Below are positions 34,201 to 42,273 of a stretch of DNA of 64,000 nt, piece after piece; position 1 is the stretch's first letter, and the number at the start of each line of letters is the position of its first letter. Source of the stretch: Pseudomonas asgharzadehiana. Its GTDB lineage: Bacteria; Pseudomonadota; Gammaproteobacteria; Pseudomonadales; Pseudomonadaceae. The translations under genes were made by a program, and so were the position numbers. The DNA lies in the NCBI RefSeq assembly GCF_019139815.1, contig NZ_CP077079.1:1798001-1862000 (forward strand), in the 5' to 3' direction. The notes beneath the pieces were generated by a model that was not told the origin of the DNA, made no database searches, and worked only from the letters and a program-made list of their open reading frames with translations.

Positions 34201-34677
34201 GTGCTCGTACACCGTGTCGACGCAACGGTAACCGCTGGCTTCCAGGCGTGTGCGCATCTGTTCCACATCGAGCTTCTGGCCGATATCCAGCACCAGGCTG
34301 CTGCCCAGCAGGAACTTGGTCGGCGCCAGGCGATGCAGCGCCGTGGTGATCGGCACCACCAGCACGCCGTGGGCCAGTTCCGGCAAGCGGTACAGGCTGG
34401 CGATGCGCTGGGAGATGATGTCCTGGTGCGGCGAGAACAGGTCGTAGGGCAGGGTTTCCCAGTCGGGAAAATGCAGCACCGGCAAATCGGGGGCGAAGAA
34501 GCTCAGCTCCTGCTCCAACCGTTCGGCACTTTGGCTGTCGGCGGTGAGCAGCAGGGTAAAGCGCTTGGCTGCGCTGGCAGCCTCGGCGATGGCCAGGCTC
34601 AGGGCGGCACCGGGCAGGTTGCCCCAATGCTGTTTACCTGCCGCGGCAGGGAGTAGCGGTAGACGCAGAACGGGCAC
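31228..34677 (-). CDS. mfd: Transcription-repair coupling factor
   Basis: A 1149-aa ATP-driven DNA translocase that removes RNA polymerase stalled at lesions and recruits UvrA. Domains in order: UvrB-like N-terminal part with FPDWETLPYDLFSPHQD, the CarD-like polymerase-interacting domain (GAPVVHIDHGVGRYLGL), and the RecG-like helicase with Walker A GDVGFGKTEV and DEEH box IIDEEHRFGV, then the C-terminal TRCF domain. It starts with GTG at 34677, with GGAG upstream. It is divergent from the GAPDH gene. Confidence 0.96.
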   Translation of the reverse strand: MPVLRLPLLPAAAGKQHWGNLPGAALSLAIAEAASAAKRFTLLLTADSQSAERLEQELSFFAPDLPVLHFPDWETLPYDLFSPHQDIISQRIASLYRLPELAHGVLVVPITTALHRLAPTKFLLGSSLVLDIGQKLDVEQMRTRLEASGYRCVDTVYEHGEFAVRGALIDLFPMGSKLPYRIDLFDDEIETLRTFDPENQRSIDKVESVKLLPAREFPLQKDAVTRFKARFRERFDVDFRRCPIFQDLSSGITPAGIEYYLPLFFDETSTLFDYLPQDTQVFSLPGIEQAAENFWNDVRNRYEERRVDPSRPLLPPAELFLPVEDCFARLKNWPRVVASQQDVDAGGGRERFPAQALPNLAIEAKANQPLEALSNFLGGFPGRVLFTAESAGRREVLLELLERLKLRPKTVDSWPDFISSKERLAITIAPLDEGLLLDDPALALIAESPLFGQRVMQRRRREKRADANNDAVIKNLTELREGAPVVHIDHGVGRYLGLQTLEIDNQAAEFLTMEYAEGAKLYVPVANLHLIARYTGSDDALAPLHRLGSETWQKAKRKAAEQVRDVAAELLDIYARRAAREGYAFADPKADYATFSAGFAFEETPDQQTTIEAVRADMLAPKPMDRLVCGDVGFGKTEVAMRAAFIAVHGGRQVAILVPTTLLAQQHYNSFRDRFADWPVTVEVMSRFKSAKEVNAAVADLAEGKIDIVIGTHKLLSDDVKIKNLGLVIIDEEHRFGVRQKEQLKALRSEVDILTLTATPIPRTLNMAVSGMRDLSIIATPPARRLSVRTFVMEQNKSTVKEALLRELLRGGQVYYLHNDVKTIEKCAADLAELVPEARIAIGHGQMRERELEQVMSDFYHKRFNVLIASTIIETGIDVPSANTIIIERADKFGLAQLHQLRGRVGRSHHQAYAYLLTPPRQQITSDAEKRLEAIANTQDLGAGFVLATNDLEIRGAGELLGDGQSGQIQAVGFTLYMEMLERAVKAIRKGEQPNLDQPLGGGPEINLRLPALIPEDYLPDVHARLILYKRIASATDEEGLKDLQVEMIDRFGLLPEPTKNLVRLTLLKLQAEQLGIKKVDAGPQGGRIEFEAQTPVDPLVLIKLIQGQPNRYKFEGATLFKFMVPMERAEERFNTLEALFERLIPKSV

Positions 34678-35017
34678 GGAAGGTTGAGCTCCAAGCGTTG
34701 CGACAAAGTCGGTAATTGTAGCGGCCCGAGGTGCCGCCTGTCAGTTGCTGACTGTGTGTAATGCGGTTTGTAGGAAATGTAGTGGTTAAGACAAACAATG
34801 CAGCCTTTTGACTCAATATGTAGTGCCAAACGGCGCGGATATTTCGGAGGGTTACGGACAAGTCGGCAGGCTTGTGCCAATGGTGGCCTTCTGAAGCCCG
34901 CGTATTTCCTGGCCTGTGGCGGGGTGGTATTTTTTTGCAAGGGCTTTTTGTTGCCCGTCGCGCATTGCTCAACGCGCAGTCGGGCGACATAATGTAGCCC
35001 CTTTTTTCAGCCCCTAC
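34678..35017. other. Divergent promoter region mfd / gap
   Basis: A 340-bp gap between two divergent genes. It is AT-richer than the genes and must hold both promoters. I see no clear operator; a search for a HexR-type palindrome by eye gave nothing convincing. Confidence 0.5.
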
Positions 35018-35032
35018 ATGTGGAAGGTTCCC

Positions 35033-36481
35033 GTGACTCAGAAGCCCGACCAGTGTCTTGGTGAATGGATCGACCGTGAAGCACTCGCAGAAGCGATGAT
35101 CCCGCTTATCGGTCAGCTGTACCGCAATAACAATGTGGTGAGCTCGATCTATGGCCGCAGCCTGATCAACCAGTCTGTCATCGCGATTCTCAAGGCGCAC
35201 CGCTTTGCGCGCCATCGCTCCGCCGACGACAGCGAACTCTCCGTCCACGAAACATTCCCACTGCTCAAGGCCATGAGTGAGCTCAAGCTCGGCGCGGCCT
35301 CGGTAGACCTGGGCAAGTTGGCGTACAAATTCCGCAACGAAGGCAATGGCCGCAGCGCCGAGCAGTTCGTGCGTGAAGAAATGGCCGATGTGGTTGGCCA
35401 GCAAAACGCGGCGGCCCGCAAAGGCACCGACGTTGTGCTGTACGGCTTCGGTCGTATCGGCCGCCTGCTGGCGCGCATCCTGATCGAAAAAACCGGCGGC
35501 GGCGACGGCCTGCGCCTGCGTGCGATCGTGGTGCGCAAAGGCGCCGAAAACGACCTGACCAAACGCGCCAGCCTGTTGCGTCGCGATTCGGTACACGGCT
35601 CGTTCAACGGCACCATCACCATTGACGAAGAAAACAACACCATCACCGCCAACGGTAACCTGATCCAGGTGATCTACGCGAAAAACCCGACTGAGGTGGA
35701 TTACACCCAGTACGGCATCCAGAACGCCCTGCTGGTGGACAACACCGGCGTATGGCGTGATGCCGAGGGCCTGGGCCAGCACCTCGCATGCCCGGGTGTT
35801 GACCGTGTTGTGCTGACCGCGCCTGGCAAGGGCAAGCTCAAGAACATCGTGCACGGTATCAACCACGCCGAAATCACCGCTGACGACAAGATCGTGTCCG
35901 CCGCTTCCTGCACCACCAACGCCATCGTGCCGGTGCTCAAGGCAGTGAACGACAAGTTCGGCATCGTTAACGGTCACGTTGAAACCGTTCACTCGTACAC
36001 CAACGACCAGAACCTGATCGACAACTTCCACAAAGGCGATCGCCGTGGTCGCAGCGCCGCGTTGAACATGGTGATCACCGAGACCGGTGCGGCCACCGCT
36101 GCTGCCAAGGCCCTGCCTGAGCTGGCCGGCAAGCTGACCGGTAACGCGATCCGCGTGCCGACGCCGAACGTGTCGATGGCCATTCTCAACCTGAACCTTG
36201 AGAAAGCCGCCACCCGTGAAGAGATGAACGAGTACCTGCGCTACATGGCGCTGCACTCCGACCTGCACAAGCAGATCGACTTCGTCAACTCGCAGGAAGT
36301 GGTGTCCACCGACTTCGTGGGCTCGCGCCACGCCGGTGTGGTGGACGCGGAAGCGACCATCACCCAGGACAACCGCGTTGTGCTGTACGTGTGGTACGAC
36401 AACGAGTTCGGCTACAGCTGCCAGGTGGTTCGCGTGATGGAAGACATGGCCGGGGTCAACCCGCCTGCGTTTCCGCGCTAA
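35033..36481 (+). CDS. gap: Glyceraldehyde-3-phosphate dehydrogenase, N-terminally extended
   Basis: NAD(P)-dependent GAPDH. The coenzyme motif GFGRIGR is only at about residue 138-144, whereas ordinary GAPDH has it near residue 8; the catalytic cysteine is in SAASCTTN (about 293) and the base histidine in VHSYTND. The first 135 residues (CLGEWIDREALAEAMIPLIG...) form an extra helical domain. By analogy with its P. aeruginosa counterpart next to mfd it is probably the gluconeogenic form. GTG 35033 has GGAAGG 6 nt upstream and is preferred; ATG 35018, giving 487 aa, is in frame but lacks a ribosome site. Confidence 0.9.
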   Translation: MTQKPDQCLGEWIDREALAEAMIPLIGQLYRNNNVVSSIYGRSLINQSVIAILKAHRFARHRSADDSELSVHETFPLLKAMSELKLGAASVDLGKLAYKFRNEGNGRSAEQFVREEMADVVGQQNAAARKGTDVVLYGFGRIGRLLARILIEKTGGGDGLRLRAIVVRKGAENDLTKRASLLRRDSVHGSFNGTITIDEENNTITANGNLIQVIYAKNPTEVDYTQYGIQNALLVDNTGVWRDAEGLGQHLACPGVDRVVLTAPGKGKLKNIVHGINHAEITADDKIVSAASCTTNAIVPVLKAVNDKFGIVNGHVETVHSYTNDQNLIDNFHKGDRRGRSAALNMVITETGAATAAAKALPELAGKLTGNAIRVPTPNVSMAILNLNLEKAATREEMNEYLRYMALHSDLHKQIDFVNSQEVVSTDFVGSRHAGVVDAEATITQDNRVVLYVWYDNEFGYSCQVVRVMEDMAGVNPPAFPR

Positions 36482-36501
36482 GCCTGAGTGCTGAATGAAA
36501 A

Positions 36502-36528
36502 AGCCCCGACTGGTTCGGGGCTTTTTTA
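36502..36528 (+). terminator. Rho-independent terminator of gap
   Basis: AGCCCCGA/TCGGGGCT stem with a 5-nt loop then TTTTTT; A-run on the left makes it usable in both directions. Confidence 0.92.
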
Positions 36529-36558
36529 TGGCTGGTGGTTTGTGGTGTGGGTATGGGC

Positions 36559-36626
36559 CTCATCGGGAGCAAGCCCCCTCCCACAGTTTGATTTGTGAAT
36601 ATATTCAAATGTGGGAAGAGGCTTGG
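36559..36626. repeat. Diverged REP pair
   Basis: Right arm CATCGGGAGCAAGCCCCCTC followed after a short AT-rich spacer by a worn left arm ATGTGGGAAGAGGCTTG; tail-to-tail order, between gap and the chalcone isomerase-like gene. Confidence 0.75.
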
Positions 36627-36642
36627 TAGCTCAGCCGACGCA

Positions 36643-37176
36643 TCAATTGAGCAACTGCCCACGCAAACTGTCCGACAACCCCTTCGGTGCCAGCCAGATA
36701 CCCATATAGGCTTTCGCCAATTCAGTATCCCGACTGCTGAACACCACCTGGCCATTGATCTCCAGGTTCAAACCGCGCCCCGACCGAAAATCCAGGGCGT
36801 AACGATCCCCGCTGCGGATATTGCGAAAGCGCGCATGCAGTTGATCCAGCTCAGGCTTCAAACGAGCACTGGCTTGCTGGCGCTCCAACGTCGCGGTGGC
36901 GGCTTTGATCACATCCTTTCGGTCGATGTCGCGAAAGTAATACAACACAAGGCGCAGGTCCTGTTGTTGGGCCCAGGCCTGTCTGGCGCTCACATCCGCA
37001 GAGGCATACAACGCGGCTGCGTATACATCGGCCCACAGATACGTGAGCACCGCCTGGTTTTTGCGGGCCAGGCCCTCGAACTGTGCGGGGAAATCAGCAT
37101 GCTTGAGTCGATCCGCATCGTTGGCGTGAGCCGTGATCGACATCATCAGCATCAAACAGATAAAGAGTTGTCGCAT
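36643..37176 (-). CDS. Chalcone isomerase-like periplasmic protein
   Basis: A 177-aa protein with a signal peptide (MRQLFICLMLMMSITAHA) and a chalcone isomerase-like fold region (VLTYLWADVYAAALYASADVS ... LRLVLYYFRDIDRKDVIKA split over residues 40-95, ending with IWLAPKGLSDSLRGQLL). Bacterial members of this family mostly lack flavonoid activity and are thought to bind fatty acids or similar ligands; the role here is unknown. It is divergent from sthA with about 210 bp between. Confidence 0.78.
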   Translation of the reverse strand: MRQLFICLMLMMSITAHANDADRLKHADFPAQFEGLARKNQAVLTYLWADVYAAALYASADVSARQAWAQQQDLRLVLYYFRDIDRKDVIKAATATLERQQASARLKPELDQLHARFRNIRSGDRYALDFRSGRGLNLEINGQVVFSSRDTELAKAYMGIWLAPKGLSDSLRGQLLN

Positions 37177-37390
37177 AATGGCTCATCCTGAAATTGGCGC
37201 TGATTTGCGTCATGTAGTATGGCAATACTGGCCTACGACGCGACCAAGGGTTAATGTGCGCGGCGTTGAGCCTTATATAGACTGTGCCCCGGTTCACACA
37301 CTTGAGCCAAATTGTCCTTCATGCCCGCTGGCCGCGGCATGATTTAGCCCGGCGTCCAACCGTACGCCTGGCCTGTTCTGAGGAGTACGC

Positions 37391-38785
37391 ATGGCTGTCT
37401 ACAACTACGACGTGGTGGTACTGGGTTCCGGCCCGGCTGGAGAAGGTGCGGCGATGAATGCCGCCAAAGCTGGGCGCAAGGTCGCGATGGTCGATAGCCG
37501 TCGCCAGGTCGGCGGTAACTGCACCCACCTGGGCACCATCCCGTCCAAGGCCTTGCGTCACTCGGTCCGCCAGATCATGCAGTTCAACACCAACCCGATG
37601 TTCCGGGCCATTGGTGAGCCGCGCTGGTTCTCGTTCCCGGACGTATTGAAAAGCGCCGAAAAAGTCATTTCCAAGCAAGTCGCTTCGCGCACCGGCTACT
37701 ACGCCCGTAACCGTGTCGACCTGTTCTTCGGCACCGGCAGCTTCGCCGACGAGCAAACCATTGAAGTGGTGTGCTCCAACGGCGTGGTCGAGAAACTGGT
37801 GGCCAAGCACATCATCATCGCCACCGGTTCGCGCCCGTATCGCCCGGCGGACATCGATTTCCACCACCCGCGCATCTACGATAGCGACACCATCCTGAGC
37901 CTGGGCCACACCCCGCGCAAACTGATTATCTACGGCGCCGGCGTGATCGGCTGTGAATATGCCTCGATCTTCAGCGGCCTGGGTGTGCTGGTGGAGCTGG
38001 TGGACAACCGCGACCAGTTGCTGAGCTTCCTCGACTCGGAAATTTCCCAGGCGTTGAGCTACCACTTCAGCAACAACAACATCACCGTGCGCCACAACGA
38101 AGAGTACGAGCGCGTCGAAGGCCTGGACAACGGTGTGATCCTGCACCTCAAGTCCGGCAAGAAGATCAAGGCCGACGCCTTGCTGTGGTGCAACGGCCGT
38201 ACCGGCAACACCGACAAGCTGGGCATGGAAAACATCGGGGTCAAGGTCAACAGCCGTGGCCAAATCGAGGTGGATGAGAACTATCGCACCTGCGTGCCGA
38301 ACATCTACGGCGCCGGTGATGTGATCGGTTGGCCGAGCCTGGCCAGTGCGGCGCATGACCAGGGCCGTTCGGCGGCCGGCAGCATTGTCGATAATGGCAG
38401 CTGGCGTTACGTCAACGATGTGCCGACCGGGATCTACACGATTCCCGAGATCAGCTCGATCGGCAAGAACGAGCACGAGTTGACCAAGGCCAAGGTGCCT
38501 TACGAAGTAGGCAAGGCGTTCTTCAAGAGCATGGCGCGTGCGCAGATCGCCGGCGAGCCGCAAGGCATGCTGAAGATCCTGTTCCACCGCGAGACCCTGG
38601 AAGTGCTCGGCGTGCATTGCTTTGGCTATCAGGCTTCAGAAATCGTGCACATCGGCCAGGCGATCATGAACCAGCCGGGTGAGCAAAATACCCTCAAGTA
38701 TTTTGTGAACACCACGTTCAACTACCCGACCATGGCCGAAGCCTATCGGGTCGCCGCCTACGACGGCCTCAACCGGCTTTTTTGA
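37391..38785 (+). CDS. sthA: Soluble pyridine nucleotide transhydrogenase
   Basis: Flavoprotein of 464 aa that converts NADPH plus NAD+ to NADP+ plus NADH without membrane energy. It has the FAD motif [14 protein letters not shown], a second Rossmann motif [15 protein letters not shown], and the FAD-closing motif IYGAGDVIG. The active-site disulfide of relatives (CxxxxC) is replaced by CTHLGT, one cysteine only, the hallmark of SthA. GGAG lies 7-8 nt before the ATG. It balances NADPH made by glucose catabolism. Confidence 0.96.
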   Translation: MAVYNYDVVVLGSGPAGEGAAMNAAKAGRKVAMVDSRRQVGGNCTHLGTIPSKALRHSVRQIMQFNTNPMFRAIGEPRWFSFPDVLKSAEKVISKQVASRTGYYARNRVDLFFGTGSFADEQTIEVVCSNGVVEKLVAKHIIIATGSRPYRPADIDFHHPRIYDSDTILSLGHTPRKLIIYGAGVIGCEYASIFSGLGVLVELVDNRDQLLSFLDSEISQALSYHFSNNNITVRHNEEYERVEGLDNGVILHLKSGKKIKADALLWCNGRTGNTDKLGMENIGVKVNSRGQIEVDENYRTCVPNIYGAGDVIGWPSLASAAHDQGRSAAGSIVDNGSWRYVNDVPTGIYTIPEISSIGKNEHELTKAKVPYEVGKAFFKSMARAQIAGEPQGMLKILFHRETLEVLGVHCFGYQASEIVHIGQAIMNQPGEQNTLKYFVNTTFNYPTMAEAYRVAAYDGLNRLF

Positions 38786-38787
38786 GC

Positions 38788-38821
38788 GGCTCCGGCCGGT
38801 GGCCTGAGCCGGCCGGGGAGA
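38788..38821. terminator. GC-rich hairpin between convergent genes
   Basis: CTCCGGCCGG pairs with CCGGCCGGGGAG around a short loop between the sthA and glycerophosphodiesterase stops. There is no clear T-run, so terminator function is inferred from position. Confidence 0.45.
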
Positions 38822-38827
38822 CCGATT

Positions 38828-39550
38828 TCAGTAATTCCCGAGGGTGGCAGTGGCCAAACCGGGAAAGTCTGTAATCAGGCTATCTACGCCGAAGTCCGCG
38901 AGCCTGCGCATCAGTGCAGGTTCGTTGACCGTCCACACGGACACGTGCAAACCCTGGCGCTGGGCTTTTTCCAGGCGCTCAGGGGTGCACAGCGTCCAGT
39001 TCAACGCCAGGTACTCACACCCATAGTTCTGCGCGACCTTTAACGGGTCGAGCCAGGCGTATTCGGCCACCAGGCCGCGCGACAGGTCCGGTGTGAGTTC
39101 AACCGCCGCCTTGAGTACTTCCCGCGAGCTCGAGGTCACGGTGACCTTATCCATCAGGCCGAAACGTACCGCCATTTCACGGATCGCCAGCACGGTGGTC
39201 GCGGCGCGGGTGCGCGAAGCGCTTTTGACTTCCAGTTGCCAGTGATCGAAATCGCACTGTTCGAACAGTTCTTCCAAGCGTGGAATCGGGCACGGCGTGA
39301 CCCAACCCGGGCCGCCTTTACGGGCGTCCATCTTTACCAGGTCGGCCGCCGAGTATTCGACGACCTTGCCACGCCGGTCGGTCGTGCGCTTGAGGGTCGG
39401 GTCGTGGATGACCATCAACTCGCCGTCCATGGACAGGTGCAAATCCAGTTCGCAACGGCGTACACCGTGCTTGAGGCATTCCTGAAAGCTGCTCAGGGTG
39501 TTTTCCGGTGCTTCGCCTTTGGCACCGCGATGGCCGTAAATCAGGGTCAC
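38828..39550 (-). CDS. Glycerophosphodiester phosphodiesterase (GlpQ/UgpQ-like)
   Basis: A 240-aa cytoplasmic enzyme of the GDPD family, hydrolysing glycerophosphodiesters to sn-glycerol-3-phosphate and an alcohol. Seen: the start IYGHRGAKGEAPENTLSSF with the catalytic His and Arg-Gly and metal-binding Glu, ELDLHLSMDGELMVIHDPTL with the second histidine, and WTVNEPALMRRLADFGVDSLITDFP near the end. No signal peptide, so it resembles UgpQ more than periplasmic GlpQ. It lies 44 bp after the PilZ gene on the same strand. Confidence 0.9.
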   Translation of the reverse strand: MTLIYGHRGAKGEAPENTLSSFQECLKHGVRRCELDLHLSMDGELMVIHDPTLKRTTDRRGKVVEYSAADLVKMDARKGGPGWVTPCPIPRLEELFEQCDFDHWQLEVKSASRTRAATTVLAIREMAVRFGLMDKVTVTSSSREVLKAAVELTPDLSRGLVAEYAWLDPLKVAQNYGCEYLALNWTLCTPERLEKAQRQGLHVSVWTVNEPALMRRLADFGVDSLITDFPGLATATLGNY

Positions 39551-39594
39551 AGTTGCTCCTCAATGCCAGGTCTTCTGGCCAGGTCAATACGAAA

Positions 39595-40179
39595 TCAGGT
39601 GTCTTGGGCGTCGCTCTTTTCCCGCGCCAGTCGGCGTTGCTGGGCTTGTTTCTGCAGAATGTAGCGCGCCAGCAGTTGGCGTTGGGCATCGGTCATGGCT
39701 TCGAATTCAGTGCCGACATCAAACCCGTCGCCCTTGGGATCGCAGTGGGTCACCTTTGCGCGCAGCAGCAGGCCGAGTGCCTGGGGCATCAGCACCAGCT
39801 TGACGGCCAGGTGGGTGTCGGTGGCGAGTGGGGCAGGGTGTTGAAAGTCGATACCGCCTTCGGAAATGATCACCGGCTGCGGGGCCCCGACCTCGTCCAG
39901 CAGGCCGCGGGCCATGATCTGGCTGAGCAAATCCAGGCGTTTGTTCTGTACGCGCAGGAAGGCCGCGAGGGTGCGATCCTTCTCGCTGAGCTGGCGCAAC
40001 AGGTGTTGGGCTTCGAATTCACTGAGGTGCAGCTCGCTGAGCAGGTTGAACAGCGGCGAATCATCCAGCAACACTTCCTTGCTCGCCGCTTCGGGGGCAG
40101 ACAGGCTTTTGATTTGGAGTGCGATCATGTCATCGATACGGTAGTATTCGCGGCGCTCTTCTTCATCTAATGTCGACAT
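39595..40179 (-). CDS. PilZ-domain protein
   Basis: A 194-aa cytoplasmic protein of the PilZ-like group. N-terminal RREYYRIDDMIALQI resembles the RxxxR entry of c-di-GMP-binding PilZ domains (R9/R10...R14), and the C-terminal part VTHCDPKGDGFDVGTEFEAMTDAQRQLLARYI is the end of a PilZ barrel plus helix. The D/NxSxxG motif is not present in standard form, so c-di-GMP binding is uncertain. It probably shares a transcript with the phosphodiesterase gene downstream. It is divergent from lolC. Confidence 0.78.
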   Translation of the reverse strand: MSTLDEEERREYYRIDDMIALQIKSLSAPEAASKEVLLDDSPLFNLLSELHLSEFEAQHLLRQLSEKDRTLAAFLRVQNKRLDLLSQIMARGLLDEVGAPQPVIISEGGIDFQHPAPLATDTHLAVKLVLMPQALGLLLRAKVTHCDPKGDGFDVGTEFEAMTDAQRQLLARYILQKQAQQRRLAREKSDAQDT

Positions 40180-40273
40180 GGCGAACCCCAGGTAACGGTA
40201 ATGGTCTGAGTGTAAAGCTGCTTATCAGACCCCGCCACCGGGACGTCTTCTTTTCCTCCGAACAAGCCCCGAC

Positions 40274-41524
40274 ATGTTCAGACCTCTCTTCGTATTTATT
40301 GGCACGCGTTATACCCGTGCAAAGCGTCGCAATCATTTTGTGTCGTTCATTTCCTTGACCTCGATGATCGGTCTCGCCCTGGGCGTGGTCGTGATGATCG
40401 TGGTGCTGTCGGTGATGAATGGCTTCGATCATGAGATGCGCACCCGCGTGCTGGGCATGGTGCCCCACGCAACCATCGAGGGCGATGCGCCCATCAGCGA
40501 CTGGCAAAGCCTGGCCGCCAAGGTCAAGCAGAACCCCAAGGTGGTGGCCGTCGCGCCGTTCACCCAGATGCAGGGGCTGCTGACCAACGACGGCAAGGTG
40601 CAGAAGATCCTGCTCAATGCCATCGACCCGGCCCAGGAGCGCAACGTCTCGATCATCGACAAGTTCATGCTGCAGGGCAAACTCGATGACCTGGCGCCCG
40701 GCAGTTTCGGCATCGTGATTGGCGACAAGGCCGCGGCCAAGCTCGGCGTGGGCCTGGGCGACAAGTTGACGTTCGTCGCGCCGGAAGTCACCGTGACCCC
40801 GGCCGGCATGTTCCCGCGCATGAAGCGCTTTACCGTGGTCGGTACCTTCCACGTTGGCGCCGGCGAAATCGATGGCTACCTGGGCCTGACCAACCTCACC
40901 GACCTGGCGCGCCTGCATCGCTGGCAGCCGGACCAGGTGCAGGGCCTGCGCTTGAAGTTCTCCGACCTGTTCGACGCCCCGCGCGGTGCCTGGGAAATCG
41001 CCCAGCACCTGGGTGAAAGCCAATATTACGCTCGCGACTGGACCCGTACCCACGGCAACCTGTACCAGGCCATCCGTATGGAAAAAGCCATGATCGGCCT
41101 GCTGTTGCTGCTGATCGTCGCGGTTGCTGCCTTCAACATCATTTCCACGCTGGTGATGGTGGTGAACGACAAGAAGGGTGACATCGCCATCCTGCGCACC
41201 TTGGGCGCAACGCCGGGGCAGATCATGGCGATCTTCATGGTGCAAGGCACCGTGATTGGCGTGGTCGGAACGCTGATCGGCACGGCGGTCGGTATTCTGG
41301 CGGCGCTGAACGTCAGCGCCGCCATCGCCTTGCTGGAAAAAGTGATCGGCCACAAGTTTCTCAACGCCGATGTCTACTTCATCGACTATTTGCCGTCCCA
41401 GGTTCAGGCCCAGGACGTGTTGATGGTGGGCGGCGCCGCGTTGGTCTTGAGTTTCCTTGCCACCCTGTATCCAGCCTGGCGCGCGGCACGTACCCAGCCA
41501 GCACAGGCCTTACGTTATGAGTGA
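40274..41524 (+). CDS. lolC: Lipoprotein-releasing ABC permease LolC
   Basis: Inner-membrane permease, 416 aa, of the LolCDE complex that extracts outer-membrane lipoproteins and hands them to LolA. It has an N-terminal helix (about 25-48, with [20 protein letters not shown]), a large periplasmic domain, and three C-terminal helices ([59 protein letters not shown]). The stop overlaps the lolD start. The third gene of the cluster is a paralogue with a near-identical N-terminus (MFRPL...[13 protein letters not shown]). Confidence 0.93.
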   Translation: MFRPLFVFIGTRYTRAKRRNHFVSFISLTSMIGLALGVVVMIVVLSVMNGFDHEMRTRVLGMVPHATIEGDAPISDWQSLAAKVKQNPKVVAVAPFTQMQGLLTNDGKVQKILLNAIDPAQERNVSIIDKFMLQGKLDDLAPGSFGIVIGDKAAAKLGVGLGDKLTFVAPEVTVTPAGMFPRMKRFTVVGTFHVGAGEIDGYLGLTNLTDLARLHRWQPDQVQGLRLKFSDLFDAPRGAWEIAQHLGESQYYARDWTRTHGNLYQAIRMEKAMIGLLLLLIVAVAAFNIISTLVMVVNDKKGDIAILRTLGATPGQIMAIFMVQGTVIGVVGTLIGTAVGILAALNVSAAIALLEKVIGHKFLNADVYFIDYLPSQVQAQDVLMVGGAALVLSFLATLYPAWRAARTQPAQALRYE

Positions 41525-42215
41525 ATCGGGCATGAGTGAAAAAGCAATCCTGAGCTGCCGCAACCTGGGCAAATCCTATGAGGAAGGTCCGGAGTCGGTG
41601 GTGGTGCTGTCCAATCTGCAGTTGGAGCTGCATCCGGGCGAGCGCGTGGCGATCGTCGGCAGTTCCGGTTCCGGCAAAAGTACCTTGCTGAACCTGCTGG
41701 GTGGCCTCGATACGCCGTCCCAGGGCAGCGTCTGGCTGGCCGGTGAAGAGCTGTCGGCCCTGGGCGAAAAGGCGCGTGGCCAATTGCGTAACCGCTCGTT
41801 GGGCTTTGTGTACCAGTTTCACCACCTGTTGCCGGAGTTCACCGCCCTGGAAAACGTGTGCATGCCGTTGTTGATCGGCAAGACCGCAATCCCCGAAGCG
41901 CGCCAGCGTGCCAAGGCCCTGCTGGAACGCGTCGGCCTGGGCCATCGCTTGGAGCATAAGCCGGCCGAGTTGTCCGGCGGTGAGCGTCAGCGTGTGGCGA
42001 TTGCCCGTGCCCTGGTGAACAACCCAGGCTTGGTGATGCTCGACGAGCCGACCGGCAACCTCGACTCCCACACCGCTCAGGGCATCAAGGATTTGATGCT
42101 GGAACTGAGCACCCAGATGCGCACCGCGTTCCTGGTGGTGACCCATGACATGAGCATGGCCCGTCAGATGGACCGTGTGCTGCACCTGCAGGAAGGTCAT
42201 CTGGTCGCCATCTGA
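41517..42215 (+). CDS. lolD: Lipoprotein-releasing system ATPase LolD
   Basis: ABC ATPase of 232 aa powering LolCE. Walker [10 protein letters not shown], signature [15 protein letters not shown], Walker [12 protein letters not shown] and switch histidine VVTHDMS are present. The start ATG at 41517 overlaps the end of lolC by 8 bp (translational coupling); an alternative ATG lies five codons later at 41532. A strong terminator follows before lolE. Confidence 0.95.
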   Translation: MSESGMSEKAILSCRNLGKSYEEGPESVVVLSNLQLELHPGERVAIVGSSGSGKSTLLNLLGGLDTPSQGSVWLAGEELSALGEKARGQLRNRSLGFVYQFHHLLPEFTALENVCMPLLIGKTAIPEARQRAKALLERVGLGHRLEHKPAELSGGERQRVAIARALVNNPGLVMLDEPTGNLDSHTAQGIKDLMLELSTQMRTAFLVVTHDMSMARQMDRVLHLQEGHLVAI

Positions 42216-42226
42216 CCTGTTTCAAG

Positions 42227-42256
42227 CCCGGCGTCCGACGCCGGGTTTTCTATTTT
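42227..42256 (+). terminator. Terminator between lolD and lolE
   Basis: CCCGGCGT/ACGCCGGG with a 3-nt loop followed by TTTTCTATTTTTT. It ends 18 bp before the lolE ATG, so lolE expression must come from read-through or its own start within this stretch. Confidence 0.85.
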
Positions 42257-42273
42257 TTCAACGGTGCCCGCGA

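Noticed and set aside
34678..35032. HexR-type operator upstream of gap
   Set aside because: No TTGT-N7-8-ACAA palindrome is present by eye in this stretch.
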